This document shows positions 1 to 7,999 of a stretch of DNA of 64,000 nucleotides, in pieces (within the stretch, counting starts at the first letter, position 1; the number at the start of each line of letters is the position of its first letter). The notes beneath the pieces are model-generated. The model saw nothing but the letters and a program-made list of their open reading frames with translations, made no database searches and had not been told where the DNA came from. The stretch is from Betaproteobacteria bacterium Ga0077532. GTDB lineage: Bacteria; Pseudomonadota; Gammaproteobacteria; Burkholderiales; Ga0077523. Made by a program: the position numbers and the translations under genes. Where the stretch lies: contig LNEE01000032.1 of assembly GCA_001464895.1 (NCBI GenBank), forward strand, positions 1-64,000, in the 5' to 3' direction.

Positions 1-257
1 GACGCCTGTGTTCCTGGATGCGCTGCTGTACCCAAGCCATCGCCGCGTCGAGCAGTGCTCGACCCACGAAAGTCCTCGCTACTCGATGCATTGGCGCTAG
101 AAACACCCCCCGTGGGTCGGGCACCGCCCGACGCCTGTGTTCCTGGATGCGCTGCTGTACCCAAGCCATCGCCGCGTCGAGCAGTGCTCGACCCACGAAA
201 GTCCTCGCCACTGGATGCATTGGCGCTGGAAACACCCCCGTGGGTCGGGCACAACCC
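1..257. repeat. 128-129 bp tandem repeat, two copies
   Basis: Two near-identical units lie head to tail. The first runs from 1 to 129 and the second from 130 to 257. They differ by a few substitutions and one C in a run near the end of each unit (six C in unit 1, five in unit 2). A third copy starts at 258 but diverges after about seven bases. Each unit contains a 13-bp palindrome (49-61 in the first, arms CGAGCA/TGCTCG) and an inverted pair built on GTCGGGC. The array may extend leftwards beyond the window. The only open frames are repeats of each other and look non-coding. Bases 258-303 hold nothing recognisable. Confidence 0.85.
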
Positions 258-303
258 GACGCTCATCGCGCCAGGACAACCCCGACGATCACATCCAGCG
301 CCC

Positions 304-1326
304 TCACCGGAAGGGGGGCCCGCGCACGAACAGAATCGCGCCTTCGTCGCTCGCCAGTTCCGGCGCTGCGTGGCCCGCCTTCACAATCCGATAGTCACCC
401 AGACCCGCGGCGGCGCGCCCGAAATACAGCTCGCCCTCGACGACAAGGGATTCCACATCGGCGGGGAGCGCGCGGGGCCGCAGCGACGCACCCGGCGCGA
501 AGCGCAGCATCGACGACTGGCGATTTCCGTTGCGGTGGAGCGCCCGGATCTCGCCCCCGGGAGCGAGCGGGACCCAGTCACCCTCGTCCGCGCGGAGGGT
601 GAGCGGAGCCTCCCCGCGGCCCGGTACGAGGGCACCGACCAGCGACTTCACCACACCGCGGGTATCGCCGATCGGCGTGCCGGACAGATACAGCAGCGCA
701 CCCGCTTCCGACCGCACGGCGCCGTGTCGCGTTGCCGAGCGCGCGAGGTGGTAGTCGCCGGCCGCGACGCGCAGGTCGCGTATCTGCACCGCCCCGCGCA
801 ACACCACGCATTCCTCGTCCTCGTCGTGGCGATGGATGGGCAGCTGCGCGCCGGGCTCGAACTCGAGCAGCACGGCATGATGCGCGGGCGAGAGGATCTT
901 CGTGCGCACACCGCGTACGAGCGGACGCCACTCGCCCTCTCCGAGACGGCTGCCGATGAGTTGCGCTTTCGCTTCGTCTGCCGCGCGTACGCGATCGAGC
1001 AGGCGGCCACGCATCGCCGCGGCACGGCCGCGCCCGGCGTCGTAGCGGTCCGCTTGGCGCCACACCTGGAAGAAGACATCCTCCGTGACTTCCTCGGCGC
1101 AGCGCTCGTCCCGGACGATGCGCTGCACGAGACCATGGACCCGGCCGAGCACGGCATCGTGCAGAGCGACGAGAGCCGCCTCCTCCCCACGGGCGATGCG
1201 TCCGATCAGGACCGCGAGTTCCAACGATTGCGGCTCGGAATCCACGGGCGCATCGGCGGAGGCTGGCTCCATCGGAGCGGAGGTACTTCGCGCCAAGCGA
1301 GACATCCCGGGATCGATACCTGCCAT
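304..1326 (-). CDS. ECF sigma region 2 fused to a ChrR-like double cupin
   Basis: The protein is 340 aa. Residues about 38-120 resemble the region 2 domain of ECF sigma factors, with AEEVTEDVFFQVWR at 77-90 matching region 2.2. The segment after YDAGRGR is shorter than usual: the WLLTIA-like stretch of regions 2.3-2.4 is missing. No region 4 follows. Instead residues about 132-215 form a cupin with metal-ligand candidates H165, H167, E171 and H201, like the C-terminal domain of the anti-sigma factor ChrR, and 229-336 look like a second, less conserved cupin. The zinc-binding anti-sigma domain of ChrR is not seen. In the family, sigma and ChrR are separate proteins sensing singlet oxygen or peroxides; here sensor and sigma domain are one chain. 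Whether it still recruits RNA polymerase is unknown. The start is uncertain: Met8 and Met19 are alternatives. Confidence 0.7.
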   Translation of the reverse strand: MAGIDPGMSRLARSTSAPMEPASADAPVDSEPQSLELAVLIGRIARGEEAALVALHDAVLGRVHGLVQRIVRDERCAEEVTEDVFFQVWRQADRYDAGRGRAAAMRGRLLDRVRAADEAKAQLIGSRLGEGEWRPLVRGVRTKILSPAHHAVLLEFEPGAQLPIHRHDEDEECVVLRGAVQIRDLRVAAGDYHLARSATRHGAVRSEAGALLYLSGTPIGDTRGVVKSLVGALVPGRGEAPLTLRADEGDWVPLAPGGEIRALHRNGNRQSSMLRFAPGASLRPRALPADVESLVVEGELYFGRAAAGLGDYRIVKAGHAAPELASDEGAILFVRGPPFR

Positions 1327-1418
1327 ACGCTGGCGCCGCGCTTCCGGATGCAGGCGGCGCCCGGATCAGCGCCGGACGCAGGTATCCTCGGACGATCCGC
1401 TCCGGAGTGATCGTCGCC

Positions 1419-2090
1419 ATGCTGACCGTGCATCACCTGAACAACTCCCGCTCGCAACGCGTGCTGTGGATGCTGGAAGAACTGGCAGTGCCCTACGAGG
1501 TGGTGCGATACGAGCGCGACGCCGTGACCTCTCGGGCGCCCGAGAGCCTGCGGAAGGTGCATCCGCTGGGGCGCTCGCCCGTGGTGACGGAGGACGGCCT
1601 CACGATCGCCGAGTCGGGCGCGATTCTCGAGTACCTCGTCGAACGCCACGGCGGCGGACGGATGATCCCGCCGCCCGGGACACCGGAGCGGTTGCGCTAC
1701 CGGTACTGGCTGCACTTCGCCGAAGGCTCCGCGATGCCGCCGCTGCTGCTCAAGCTGATCTTCGACCGCATCGCCGCGGCCCCCATGCCGTTCTTCGTGA
1801 AGCCCATCGCCAGGGGGATCGCCGCGAAGGTGGGCGAGGGGTTCATCGATCCGACGTTGCGGGACCAGTTGGACTACATCGAGGTGGAACTGGCGCGCAG
1901 CCCGTGGTTCGCCGGCGAGGAAATCACCGCCGCCGACGTGCAGATGAGCTTCCCGCTGCAGGTGGCGATGACGCGTGCGTCGGCCGGCACGCCACGGCCC
2001 CGGATCGCCGCGTTCCTCGCCCGCATCGAGGCGCGTCCGGCCTATCAGCGCGCGCTGACGCGCGGCGGGCCGTTCGGGATCATCGCCTGA
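1419..2090 (+). CDS. Glutathione S-transferase family protein
   Basis: This is a 223-aa cytosolic GST. The N-terminal thioredoxin-fold domain begins MLTVHHLNNSRSQRVLWMLE, where the serine after NN is the likely glutathione-activating residue, and it includes the conserved cis-proline in GRSPVV and the ESGAI helix. An all-helical C-terminal domain follows, with the ITAADVQMSF N-capping motif. Family members conjugate glutathione to electrophiles; the substrate cannot be read from sequence. The ATG at 1419 is chosen because GGAG lies at 1404-1407; a GTG at 1407 in the same frame is the alternative. It is divergent from the sigma-cupin gene, with about 90 bp between them. Confidence 0.88.
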   Translation: MLTVHHLNNSRSQRVLWMLEELAVPYEVVRYERDAVTSRAPESLRKVHPLGRSPVVTEDGLTIAESGAILEYLVERHGGGRMIPPPGTPERLRYRYWLHFAEGSAMPPLLLKLIFDRIAAAPMPFFVKPIARGIAAKVGEGFIDPTLRDQLDYIEVELARSPWFAGEEITAADVQMSFPLQVAMTRASAGTPRPRIAAFLARIEARPAYQRALTRGGPFGIIA

Positions 2091-2097
2091 ACGGGAA

Positions 2098-3204
2098 CTA
2101 TTTCCGCTCCACCTTGCGGAATCCGGCCGGCGGCGCGAACTTCGAGTCCCGCACCGATTCGATCCGGTGCGACTTCACTTCGGTCGTGAAGCTGAGGATG
2201 GGCTTGCCGGCGGCCTCTTTCATGGTCTCGTCGGTCTTCTTCTTCACGAAGTAGTCGGTGACCGACGACAGCACGTCGCCGGCACTGGTGGGGATCGACG
2301 CCCGCGCGCTGCTGCCATCGGCATCCGCGGCGGCCTGCTGCTCGGCGCACGCATCGCCCCGCATGTCCCAAGTGAGGACGGTGAGCACCGGATAACCCTT
2401 CACCTTCTCCAGCTCTTTGCCGGCCTTCAGGAACGCGGACTTCTCCTTGGTGCCGAGCATCTGCGTGAGGTAGGCGTCGATCATCCGGCCAGCCGCAGCG
2501 GGCACGACCTGCGTCTGGTCGGGAGGGGCCACGATGCCGACGATCTCCAGCGCCAGCGCCTTCGCGTAGGCCTGCTCCACGGCCGTGGCTTCCTTCAGCG
2601 CGGGCGTGAGGGGGGTGGTCCAGAGTTCGACCGCGAGCGTGCTCACGGTCTTGCGCGCCTTCGGGTCCTGCAGTGTCACCACCCACGCCACCTGGTACTC
2701 GTCGGTGTCGAACCCATTGATCGCCTTCTTCTGGCCCGTGGGTTTCACGGTGAACGCGGACGACGCAACCTTCATCTCGCATTCGGGTGCCTTCTCCTTC
2801 TCCGGCGTCGGTTCGGGCTTCTTCTCCTGTGGCCGCTCGGCGACAGGCCCGACGCAGCCCTTCAGCGGGCACTCGGTGTACGCCTTCTCCTTGGCGTCCA
2901 GCGTCCAGATGACCTTGCGATCGAGCCGCTCGATCCGCGAGCTGTCGTTGGTGCCGACGAGATACTTCGAGAACGTGCCGGTCCCCTTGAAGGTGGTGTC
3001 CTCGCGATGCATGTCGGGCCGCGTCCAGCTTCGCGTCGTGCCGTCGAACGGGAGGAAGCCCTTGATGCCGTCACTGACGAGATGGGTCTCGAGGACTGCG
3101 GTGGGATTCTCGGGGGTGGTGTCGGGGGCCTCTTTCTCGAGGGGCGACGCGCAGCCTGCCACGAGTGCCGTGACAGCGAGGGCGAGGATGACGTTGTGTG
3201 ACAT
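2098..3204 (-). CDS. Putative lipoprotein of unknown function
   Basis: The 368-aa product begins with a lipoprotein signal: a short hydrophobic stretch ending in the lipobox LVAGC, with Cys18 as the expected lipidated residue. The mature part is hydrophilic and rich in Lys, Glu and Thr, with a Pro/Glu/Lys-rich linker near residues 125-140 and cysteine pairs around 113-117 and 140. It ends VERK. GGAGG sits about 9 bases before the ATG, which supports the start. I do not recognise the family. It is convergent with the GST gene, whose stop lies 7 bp away, and would be carried on the outer or inner membrane. Confidence 0.7.
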   Translation of the reverse strand: MSHNVILALAVTALVAGCASPLEKEAPDTTPENPTAVLETHLVSDGIKGFLPFDGTTRSWTRPDMHREDTTFKGTGTFSKYLVGTNDSSRIERLDRKVIWTLDAKEKAYTECPLKGCVGPVAERPQEKKPEPTPEKEKAPECEMKVASSAFTVKPTGQKKAINGFDTDEYQVAWVVTLQDPKARKTVSTLAVELWTTPLTPALKEATAVEQAYAKALALEIVGIVAPPDQTQVVPAAAGRMIDAYLTQMLGTKEKSAFLKAGKELEKVKGYPVLTVLTWDMRGDACAEQQAAADADGSSARASIPTSAGDVLSSVTDYFVKKKTDETMKEAAGKPILSFTTEVKSHRIESVRDSKFAPPAGFRKVERK

Positions 3205-3333
3205 GGCGGGAACCTCCGGAAGGTGACCTCGCGGTCAGCAAGTTTCCGACCAACCTTCGCAGGGATGGCGGCGCGGACTATCCTTCGCGTCATCCGGTCC
3301 GGTGCCGGCAACGACGCAGATATCGGGGTCTCG

Positions 3334-3747
3334 ATGACAGCCCGTGGGACATCGTGGAAAGACAAGGTTGCGGCCCCACGCGAATCCAAGCGCGTCACGC
3401 TCGAATCCGATTTCGCGGGCCTGCCGACCGGCACGCGCATGTTCGTCGCCACGCCGCAGATCGTCGAGGAACACCTCCGCCGCATCCCGCCAGGCGAAAG
3501 TCGATCGATCCAGGCGTTCCGCGACGGGATCGCGCGGGCCCACGACTGCGACGCGGCGTGCCCGGTCTCGACCGCCGTCTTCGTCCGGATGGTGGCCGAG
3601 GCTGCGTGGGAGGACATCGTCGCGGGTCGGCCCGCGAGCGAGGTGACACCCTTCTGGCGCGTCGTGGCCCCGGGCTCGGCGATCGGGAAGCGCCTCGCCG
3701 TGGATGCCGACTGGATCGCGGCCAGGCGAAGTGCCGAGGGTCTCTGA
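3334..3747 (+). CDS. Atl1/MGMT DNA-binding-domain-like protein
   Basis: The 137-aa protein resembles the small family related to the DNA-binding domain of methylguanine methyltransferases. Members carry a pattern like alpha-beta leader, then a three-helix unit with 'ACP(L/V)T/STG/AxF' and a 'TP(F/Y)WR' motif. Here these are DAACPVSTAVFVRMVAEAA (about 83-101) and TPFWRVV (about 115-121). The alkyl-acceptor PCHRV motif of a true Ogt/Ada is absent, so catalysis as a methyltransferase is not expected; binding to damaged DNA or another role is possible. The ATG at 3334 is preferred because family similarity begins there, although the frame is open further upstream (to 3223). Confidence 0.6.
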   Translation: MTARGTSWKDKVAAPRESKRVTLESDFAGLPTGTRMFVATPQIVEEHLRRIPPGESRSIQAFRDGIARAHDCDAACPVSTAVFVRMVAEAAWEDIVAGRPASEVTPFWRVVAPGSAIGKRLAVDADWIAARRSAEGL

Positions 3748-3850
3748 GCGGCTGCAGGGGGCGCGTCCAACGGCCTGCACGACCGGGCATCCGCCGCACG
3801 GAGGCGCTGTGCCACAATCGGCGGTCTGCAACCCACATCTGGACGACCCG

Positions 3851-4495
3851 ATGGAACATTCGATGGAAGACCCGATGGAAGACCCGAATGACGAACCGAT
3901 GGAAGACCCCGTGACCGAAAACGACAAGCCCACCACCGGCACCGCCAAGAGCGAGCGCATCGTCGAGAAGCTCTCGTTCGAATCCCGTTTCGTGCTGATC
4001 TTCGGCGAGATCAACTCCGCCGCCGCCCGCACGGTGTGCGAGCGCCTCATCGCGCTGGCGCAGGAATCCGACGCACCGATCCGCATGCTGATCTCCTCGC
4101 CCGGCGGTCACGTGGAGTCCGGCGATGCCATCCACGACATGATCAAGTTCGTCCGCGCCCCGGTCACGACCATCGGCACGGGCTGGGTCGCGAGCGCCGG
4201 CACCCACATCTTCCTCGCCGCGCCGAAGGAGCGCCGCGTGTGTCTGCCCAACACGCGCTTCATGATCCACCAGCCAGCGGGCGGCATGGGTGGGCAGGCC
4301 TCCGACATCGCGATCCAGGCGAAGGAGATCCTCCGCACCCGCGAACGCATCGCGCGCACGATCTCGCAGGAAACCGGCAAGCCGCACGCGCAGGTGCTGA
4401 CCGACATGGAGCGGGACTACTGGATGAACGCCGAGGAAGCCGTGACGTACGGCATCGTCGGGAAGATCATCCAGCGGCACGACCAGCTCGCCTGA
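3851..4495 (+). CDS. ClpP-family serine protease with acidic repeat-encoded N-terminus
   Basis: The 214-aa protein has the ClpP fold. The nucleophile is Ser115 in GWVASAGTHI, the base His140 in NTRFMIHQPAGG, and Asp189 in DMERDYW the probable third residue. ClpP forms barrel-shaped tetradecamers that degrade proteins fed in by Clp ATPases. This differs from the usual housekeeping ClpP: no clpX or tig is adjacent, the active-site neighbourhood is ASAG rather than ASMG, and the N-terminus (1-20) is an acidic repeat, (M)EDP, encoded by a 15-bp near-repeat. It is therefore likely a second, paralogous ClpP. The start at 3851 is the first Met of that repeat; later Met codons (3863, 3875, 3899) are possible. 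Confidence 0.85.
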   Translation: MEHSMEDPMEDPNDEPMEDPVTENDKPTTGTAKSERIVEKLSFESRFVLIFGEINSAAARTVCERLIALAQESDAPIRMLISSPGGHVESGDAIHDMIKFVRAPVTTIGTGWVASAGTHIFLAAPKERRVCLPNTRFMIHQPAGGMGGQASDIAIQAKEILRTRERIARTISQETGKPHAQVLTDMERDYWMNAEEAVTYGIVGKIIQRHDQLA

Positions 4496-4500
4496 CTTCC

Positions 4501-4523
4501 CTGCGGGAGACATCCTCCCGCAG
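4501..4523 (+). terminator. Hairpin after the ClpP-like gene
   Basis: A perfect 9-bp stem (CTGCGGGAG / CTCCCGCAG) with a 5-base loop starts five bases after the stop codon. It has no run of T after it, so a Rho-independent terminator is only a possibility. Confidence 0.45.
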
Positions 4524-4749
4524 GCCGCAGCCCCGCAGCACACCGGCGGCCCTTCGGGCTGCCGGTCCCGGCCCTCGCCAAGCGCGCGCCGGGCACGCCG
4601 GGAACTCCCGCATCCCCATGCGGGTCATCCCAGTGGCAATCTCGCCGGCTCCACGTTCCACCGCATGGCGGTCGAGCCGGTGAACTCCGCAGCCGCCGAC
4701 CTCCGGGACCGGCTGATCGCAAACTGTTCGATCCTTGCAGCGAGGCGCC

Positions 4750-6009
4750 ATGGAGTCCCTACGCACGCTGTACACGACGCTGGTCACGGCGCCGATCAAC
4801 GCCATGGCCACCACGCTGGACTTCAGCACGCGGTTCGCACTGCTGCTCGTCGCGGGCATCGTGGTGGCCGAAGCCGCCCGCCGCGTGCTGCGTCTGCCGC
4901 GGGTCACCGGTTACCTTCTCTGCGGCGCGCTGATCGGCCCGTCGTGGCTCGGGTTCGTGACACCCGAGGACATCGCGCCGCTGCATGTGGTCGGGGAGAT
5001 GGCGCTCGGCCTCGTCGTCTTCGAGCTCGGGAGCCGCGTCGACCTCGCATGGCTGCGACGCAATCCATGGCTCCTGGCAACCAGCCTGCTCGAAGCGACG
5101 ATCACCTTCATCGCTGTCGGTGCCCTGCTGCTGGCCATCGGGGCCGACACCGCTGTCGCCGGAGTCGTCGCCGCAATCTGCGTTGCCAGTTCTCCGGCGG
5201 TGCTGCTCCGCATCGCCCACGAACTGCGGGCCCGCGGCCAGGCGACCGAACGGGCGATGCTCCTGTGCGCCCTCAACGCGATCTACAGCATCGTGCTGCT
5301 CGAGACCCTCGTGGCCGTGCTGCATCTCGGCGTCAGCGACACGATGCCGACGCTGCTGCAGCCGGTCAGGCTGCTCTGCGGATCGCTGCTGCTGGGCGTC
5401 GTCACCGCGCTGGTGCTCGACCGGATCTTCCGCGCCTTCGCCGGGCCCGGTGCGGACGCGTTCCTGCTCGCCCTCTCGGTGATACTGCTCTGCGGGACGG
5501 TCGCGATGCAGACCGGGCTGTCGACGCCGCTCGCCCTGCTGCTGGGCGGCCTGCTGCTGCGGCACCGTTCCACGCGGCTGGTGCTCTTTCCGCCGCACTT
5601 CGGTACCGCAGGCGGCGTGCTGGTCGTGTTGCTCTTTGTGCTGACCGGCATCCGGATCGACATCGCGGCGCTCCTCGCGGGCAGTGGTGCCGCGCTCGGC
5701 GTCGTGGCACTGCGGAGTGCCGCGAAGATCTCGGTCGCCGCGGCCCTGGCCCGCCCGAGCGGACTCACGACGCGTAAGGGTGTGCTGGTGGGTGTCGCGC
5801 TCACGCCGATGTCGGCGCTCACCCTGCTGCTCGTGAACCACGCACCGCTCGCACAGCTGGACGTGGCCGCCGCGGTGACGAGCATCGTGGTGGGTGCACT
5901 CTTCATCGTTGAGATCGCAGGCCCGGTGGCTTGCGCGCTCGCGCTGCGCTTCGCGGGCGAGACCACCAACGACCGCGTCTCGGGGACGGAACATGCTCGA
6001 ACCCTTTAG
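4750..6009 (+). CDS. CPA2-type cation:proton antiporter
   Basis: The 419-aa inner-membrane protein is almost entirely hydrophobic helices with short polar loops, as in the KefB/NapA-like Na+(K+)/H+ exchanger family. Family signatures include [21 protein letters not shown] (about 48-68) and [16 protein letters not shown]-like helix 3 near residues 84-99. No C-terminal TrkA-N/RCK domain follows, so it is a transport domain only. The gene overlaps the downstream ligase by 17 bp, so translation is probably coupled. With the two next genes, which handle gamma-glutamyl compounds, a link to glutathione-like effectors (as for KefB/KefC) is conceivable but unproven. The start at 4750 is supported weakly by GAGG at 4743-4746. 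Confidence 0.85.
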   Translation: MESLRTLYTTLVTAPINAMATTLDFSTRFALLLVAGIVVAEAARRVLRLPRVTGYLLCGALIGPSWLGFVTPEDIAPLHVVGEMALGLVVFELGSRVDLAWLRRNPWLLATSLLEATITFIAVGALLLAIGADTAVAGVVAAICVASSPAVLLRIAHELRARGQATERAMLLCALNAIYSIVLLETLVAVLHLGVSDTMPTLLQPVRLLCGSLLLGVVTALVLDRIFRAFAGPGADAFLLALSVILLCGTVAMQTGLSTPLALLLGGLLLRHRSTRLVLFPPHFGTAGGVLVVLLFVLTGIRIDIAALLAGSGAALGVVALRSAAKISVAAALARPSGLTTRKGVLVGVALTPMSALTLLLVNHAPLAQLDVAAAVTSIVVGALFIVEIAGPVACALALRFAGETTNDRVSGTEHARTL

Positions 6010-7108
6010 CGAATCGGAGGCGCTCTCGCTCGGCGTCGAACTGGAGCTGCAGCTGCTCTCGCGCGTCGACTACGACCTGGCGCCCGTCGCCGCCGACCTC
6101 ATGGCCGCGGTCGCGCGCCGCAAGCATCCGGGAGACATCAAGCCCGAGCTGACCCAGAGCATGATCGAGATCAGCACCTCGATCCACCGCAGCCACGACA
6201 CGCTGCTCGCCGAGCTGCGCGAGATCCGCGACGTGCTCTGCGAGACCGCCGACACGCTGAACGTCGCAGTCGCGGGCGGCGGCACGCATCCGTTCCAGCA
6301 CTGGGCCGAGCGCCGCATCTACGACACGCCGCGCTTCCATCACATCTCCAGCCTGTATGGCTATCTCGCCAAGCAGTTCACCATCTTCGGGCAGCACATC
6401 CACATCGGCTGTCCGTCGCCCGACGAGGCGCTCTTCCTGCTGCACTGCCTCTCGCGCTACGTGCCGCAGTTCATCGCCCTCTCCGCCTCTTCGCCCTACG
6501 TCCAGGGGACGGACACCGGCTTCGCTTCGGCGCGCCTCAACTCCGTGTTCGCGTTTCCGCTGAGCGGGCGGGCGCCGTTCGTGGAGTCGTGGCGGGAGTT
6601 CGGCGCCTACTTCGACAAGATGACGGCGACCGGCGTCGTCGAGGGCATGAAGGACTTCTACTGGGATATCCGCCCCAAACCCGAGTTCGGGACCATCGAG
6701 GTGCGCGTGTGCGACACGCCGCTCACCGTCGAGACGGCGGCGGACATCGCCGGCTACATCCAGGCGCTCTCGCGCATGCTGATGATCGAGCGTACGTACG
6801 TGCCTGCCGAGGACGACTACCTCGTCTACACCTTCAACCGATTCCAGGCGTGCCGGTTCGGGCTCGACGGCACGTTCGTCGACCCCAAGACCCACGAACA
6901 CCGAACGCTGCGGGAGGACATCCTCGTCACGCTGGCGACGGTCGACCGGCACGCCATCGAGACGGGCGCGGAATCCGCCTGCGCGCGCCTCGCGTCGCGG
7001 GTCCGCGACGGCGTCTCCGACGCGCAGTGGTGCCGCGACCAGTACGCGGAACTGGGCTCCACCAACGAACTCGCGAGGGCGCAATCCAGACTGTGGATGC
7101 GCCGCTGA
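5993..7108 (+). CDS. YbdK-type carboxylate-amine ligase (GCS2 family)
   Basis: The 371-aa protein belongs to the glutamate-cysteine ligase type 2 family, as E. coli YbdK (372 aa). The signature GVELELQLL is at about 11-20, [10 protein letters not shown] carries glutamate-binding acids, and GQHIHIGCP and the [18 protein letters not shown] strand complete the ATP-grasp-like active site. The family joins an amino acid amine to a gamma-carboxylate with ATP; YbdK itself has weak gamma-glutamylcysteine synthesis, and the true substrate is usually unknown. The start overlaps the antiporter by 17 bp and the stop overlaps the next gene by 16 bp, so the three form one operon. Confidence 0.87.
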   Translation: MLEPFSESEALSLGVELELQLLSRVDYDLAPVAADLMAAVARRKHPGDIKPELTQSMIEISTSIHRSHDTLLAELREIRDVLCETADTLNVAVAGGGTHPFQHWAERRIYDTPRFHHISSLYGYLAKQFTIFGQHIHIGCPSPDEALFLLHCLSRYVPQFIALSASSPYVQGTDTGFASARLNSVFAFPLSGRAPFVESWREFGAYFDKMTATGVVEGMKDFYWDIRPKPEFGTIEVRVCDTPLTVETAADIAGYIQALSRMLMIERTYVPAEDDYLVYTFNRFQACRFGLDGTFVDPKTHEHRTLREDILVTLATVDRHAIETGAESACARLASRVRDGVSDAQWCRDQYAELGSTNELARAQSRLWMRR

Positions 7109-7911
7109 CGAGCCCACCGCGGGAGAGGCCGCTGCGCATCGGTCTCTCGGCGCGGCTGATGCACCGGGTCCCGGCGGAGCTGGGGTTCCGCAACAAGTCG
7201 TTGCAGTACATCGAACAGTCGGTGGCCCATTGGGTGATTGCGAACGGCGCGCTCGCGTACATGATCCCCACGATCGGCGCCGATGCGCAGGCGAGCCGCC
7301 AGAGCATCCGCATGCGCGACTACGTGCAGGAACTCGACGGACTCGTGCTGCAAGGTGGCGCCGACGTCTCGCCGCTCAGCTACGGCTCGCAACCGCTCCA
7401 GCCGGGCTGGGCAGGCGATCGCGTGCGCGACCTCTACGAGATCGAGCTGCTGTGGGAGTTCATCATCCAGGGCAAGCCCGTGCTGGGCATCTGCCGCGGC
7501 GCGCAGCTTCTCAACGTCGCGTTCGGCGGCACGCTCTACCAGGATCTCCCCACCGAGATGGGCACCGGCGAACGCCATCGCGAGGAAGCGCTGTACGACG
7601 AGGTGGTGCATCCGGTGGGGCTCATCGAGGGTGGCTGGCTGCGCGATCTCTACGGCGGTACGGAGATCGCGACAGTGAACAGCATCCATCACCAGGCCGT
7701 GCACAAGCTCGGCAAGGACATGGTCGTGGAGGCCGTATCGCCGGCCGACGGCGTGATCGAGGCGATCCGATGGCGGGGCAGCGGCTTCGCGATCGGAGTG
7801 CAGTGGCATCCGGAGTTCCAGGATCCCCAGCACGCGGCCCTGCTGCCGCGCGAACCACTCATGCGGGCCTTTCTCGACGAGGCTGCACGACGGCGTGCGG
7901 GCCGCCTCTGA
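7093..7911 (+). CDS. Peptidase C26, gamma-glutamyl-gamma-aminobutyrate hydrolase-like
   Basis: The 272-aa class I glutamine-amidotransferase fold has the nucleophile Cys134 in [10 protein letters not shown], the oxyanion strand LQGGADVSP, and the His239/Glu241 pair in VQWHPEFQ. PuuD and related enzymes cut gamma-glutamyl bonds, releasing glutamate. It begins with GTG at 7093, inside the end of the ligase gene; GAGGG about 12 bases upstream fits. Together with the ligase just upstream it would make and break a gamma-glutamyl bond, possibly of the same compound. Folate gamma-glutamyl hydrolase-like activity cannot be excluded. Confidence 0.87.
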   Translation: MDAPLTSPPRERPLRIGLSARLMHRVPAELGFRNKSLQYIEQSVAHWVIANGALAYMIPTIGADAQASRQSIRMRDYVQELDGLVLQGGADVSPLSYGSQPLQPGWAGDRVRDLYEIELLWEFIIQGKPVLGICRGAQLLNVAFGGTLYQDLPTEMGTGERHREEALYDEVVHPVGLIEGGWLRDLYGGTEIATVNSIHHQAVHKLGKDMVVEAVSPADGVIEAIRWRGSGFAIGVQWHPEFQDPQHAALLPREPLMRAFLDEAARRRAGRL

Positions 7912-7999
7912 CCGTGCGTCGATGGAACCCCGTACAGTGCTCCGATACGCTCGTGCCGGGCATGGCAGCGCCGCTTGCTCCCATACCACCAGAGGCGTG

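Noticed and set aside
1-257. A CRISPR array
   Set aside because: The units are 128-129 bp with no spacers of changing sequence, and no cas gene is near.
55-1410. A 451-codon open frame on the plus strand over the sigma-cupin gene
   Set aside because: It is antisense to a gene with clear protein motifs, runs through the tandem repeat and shows no recognisable domain; long antisense frames are common at this GC content.
3223-3333. N-terminal extension of the Atl1-like protein
   Set aside because: The frame is open but overlaps the promoter region of the divergent lipoprotein gene, and family similarity starts only after 3334.
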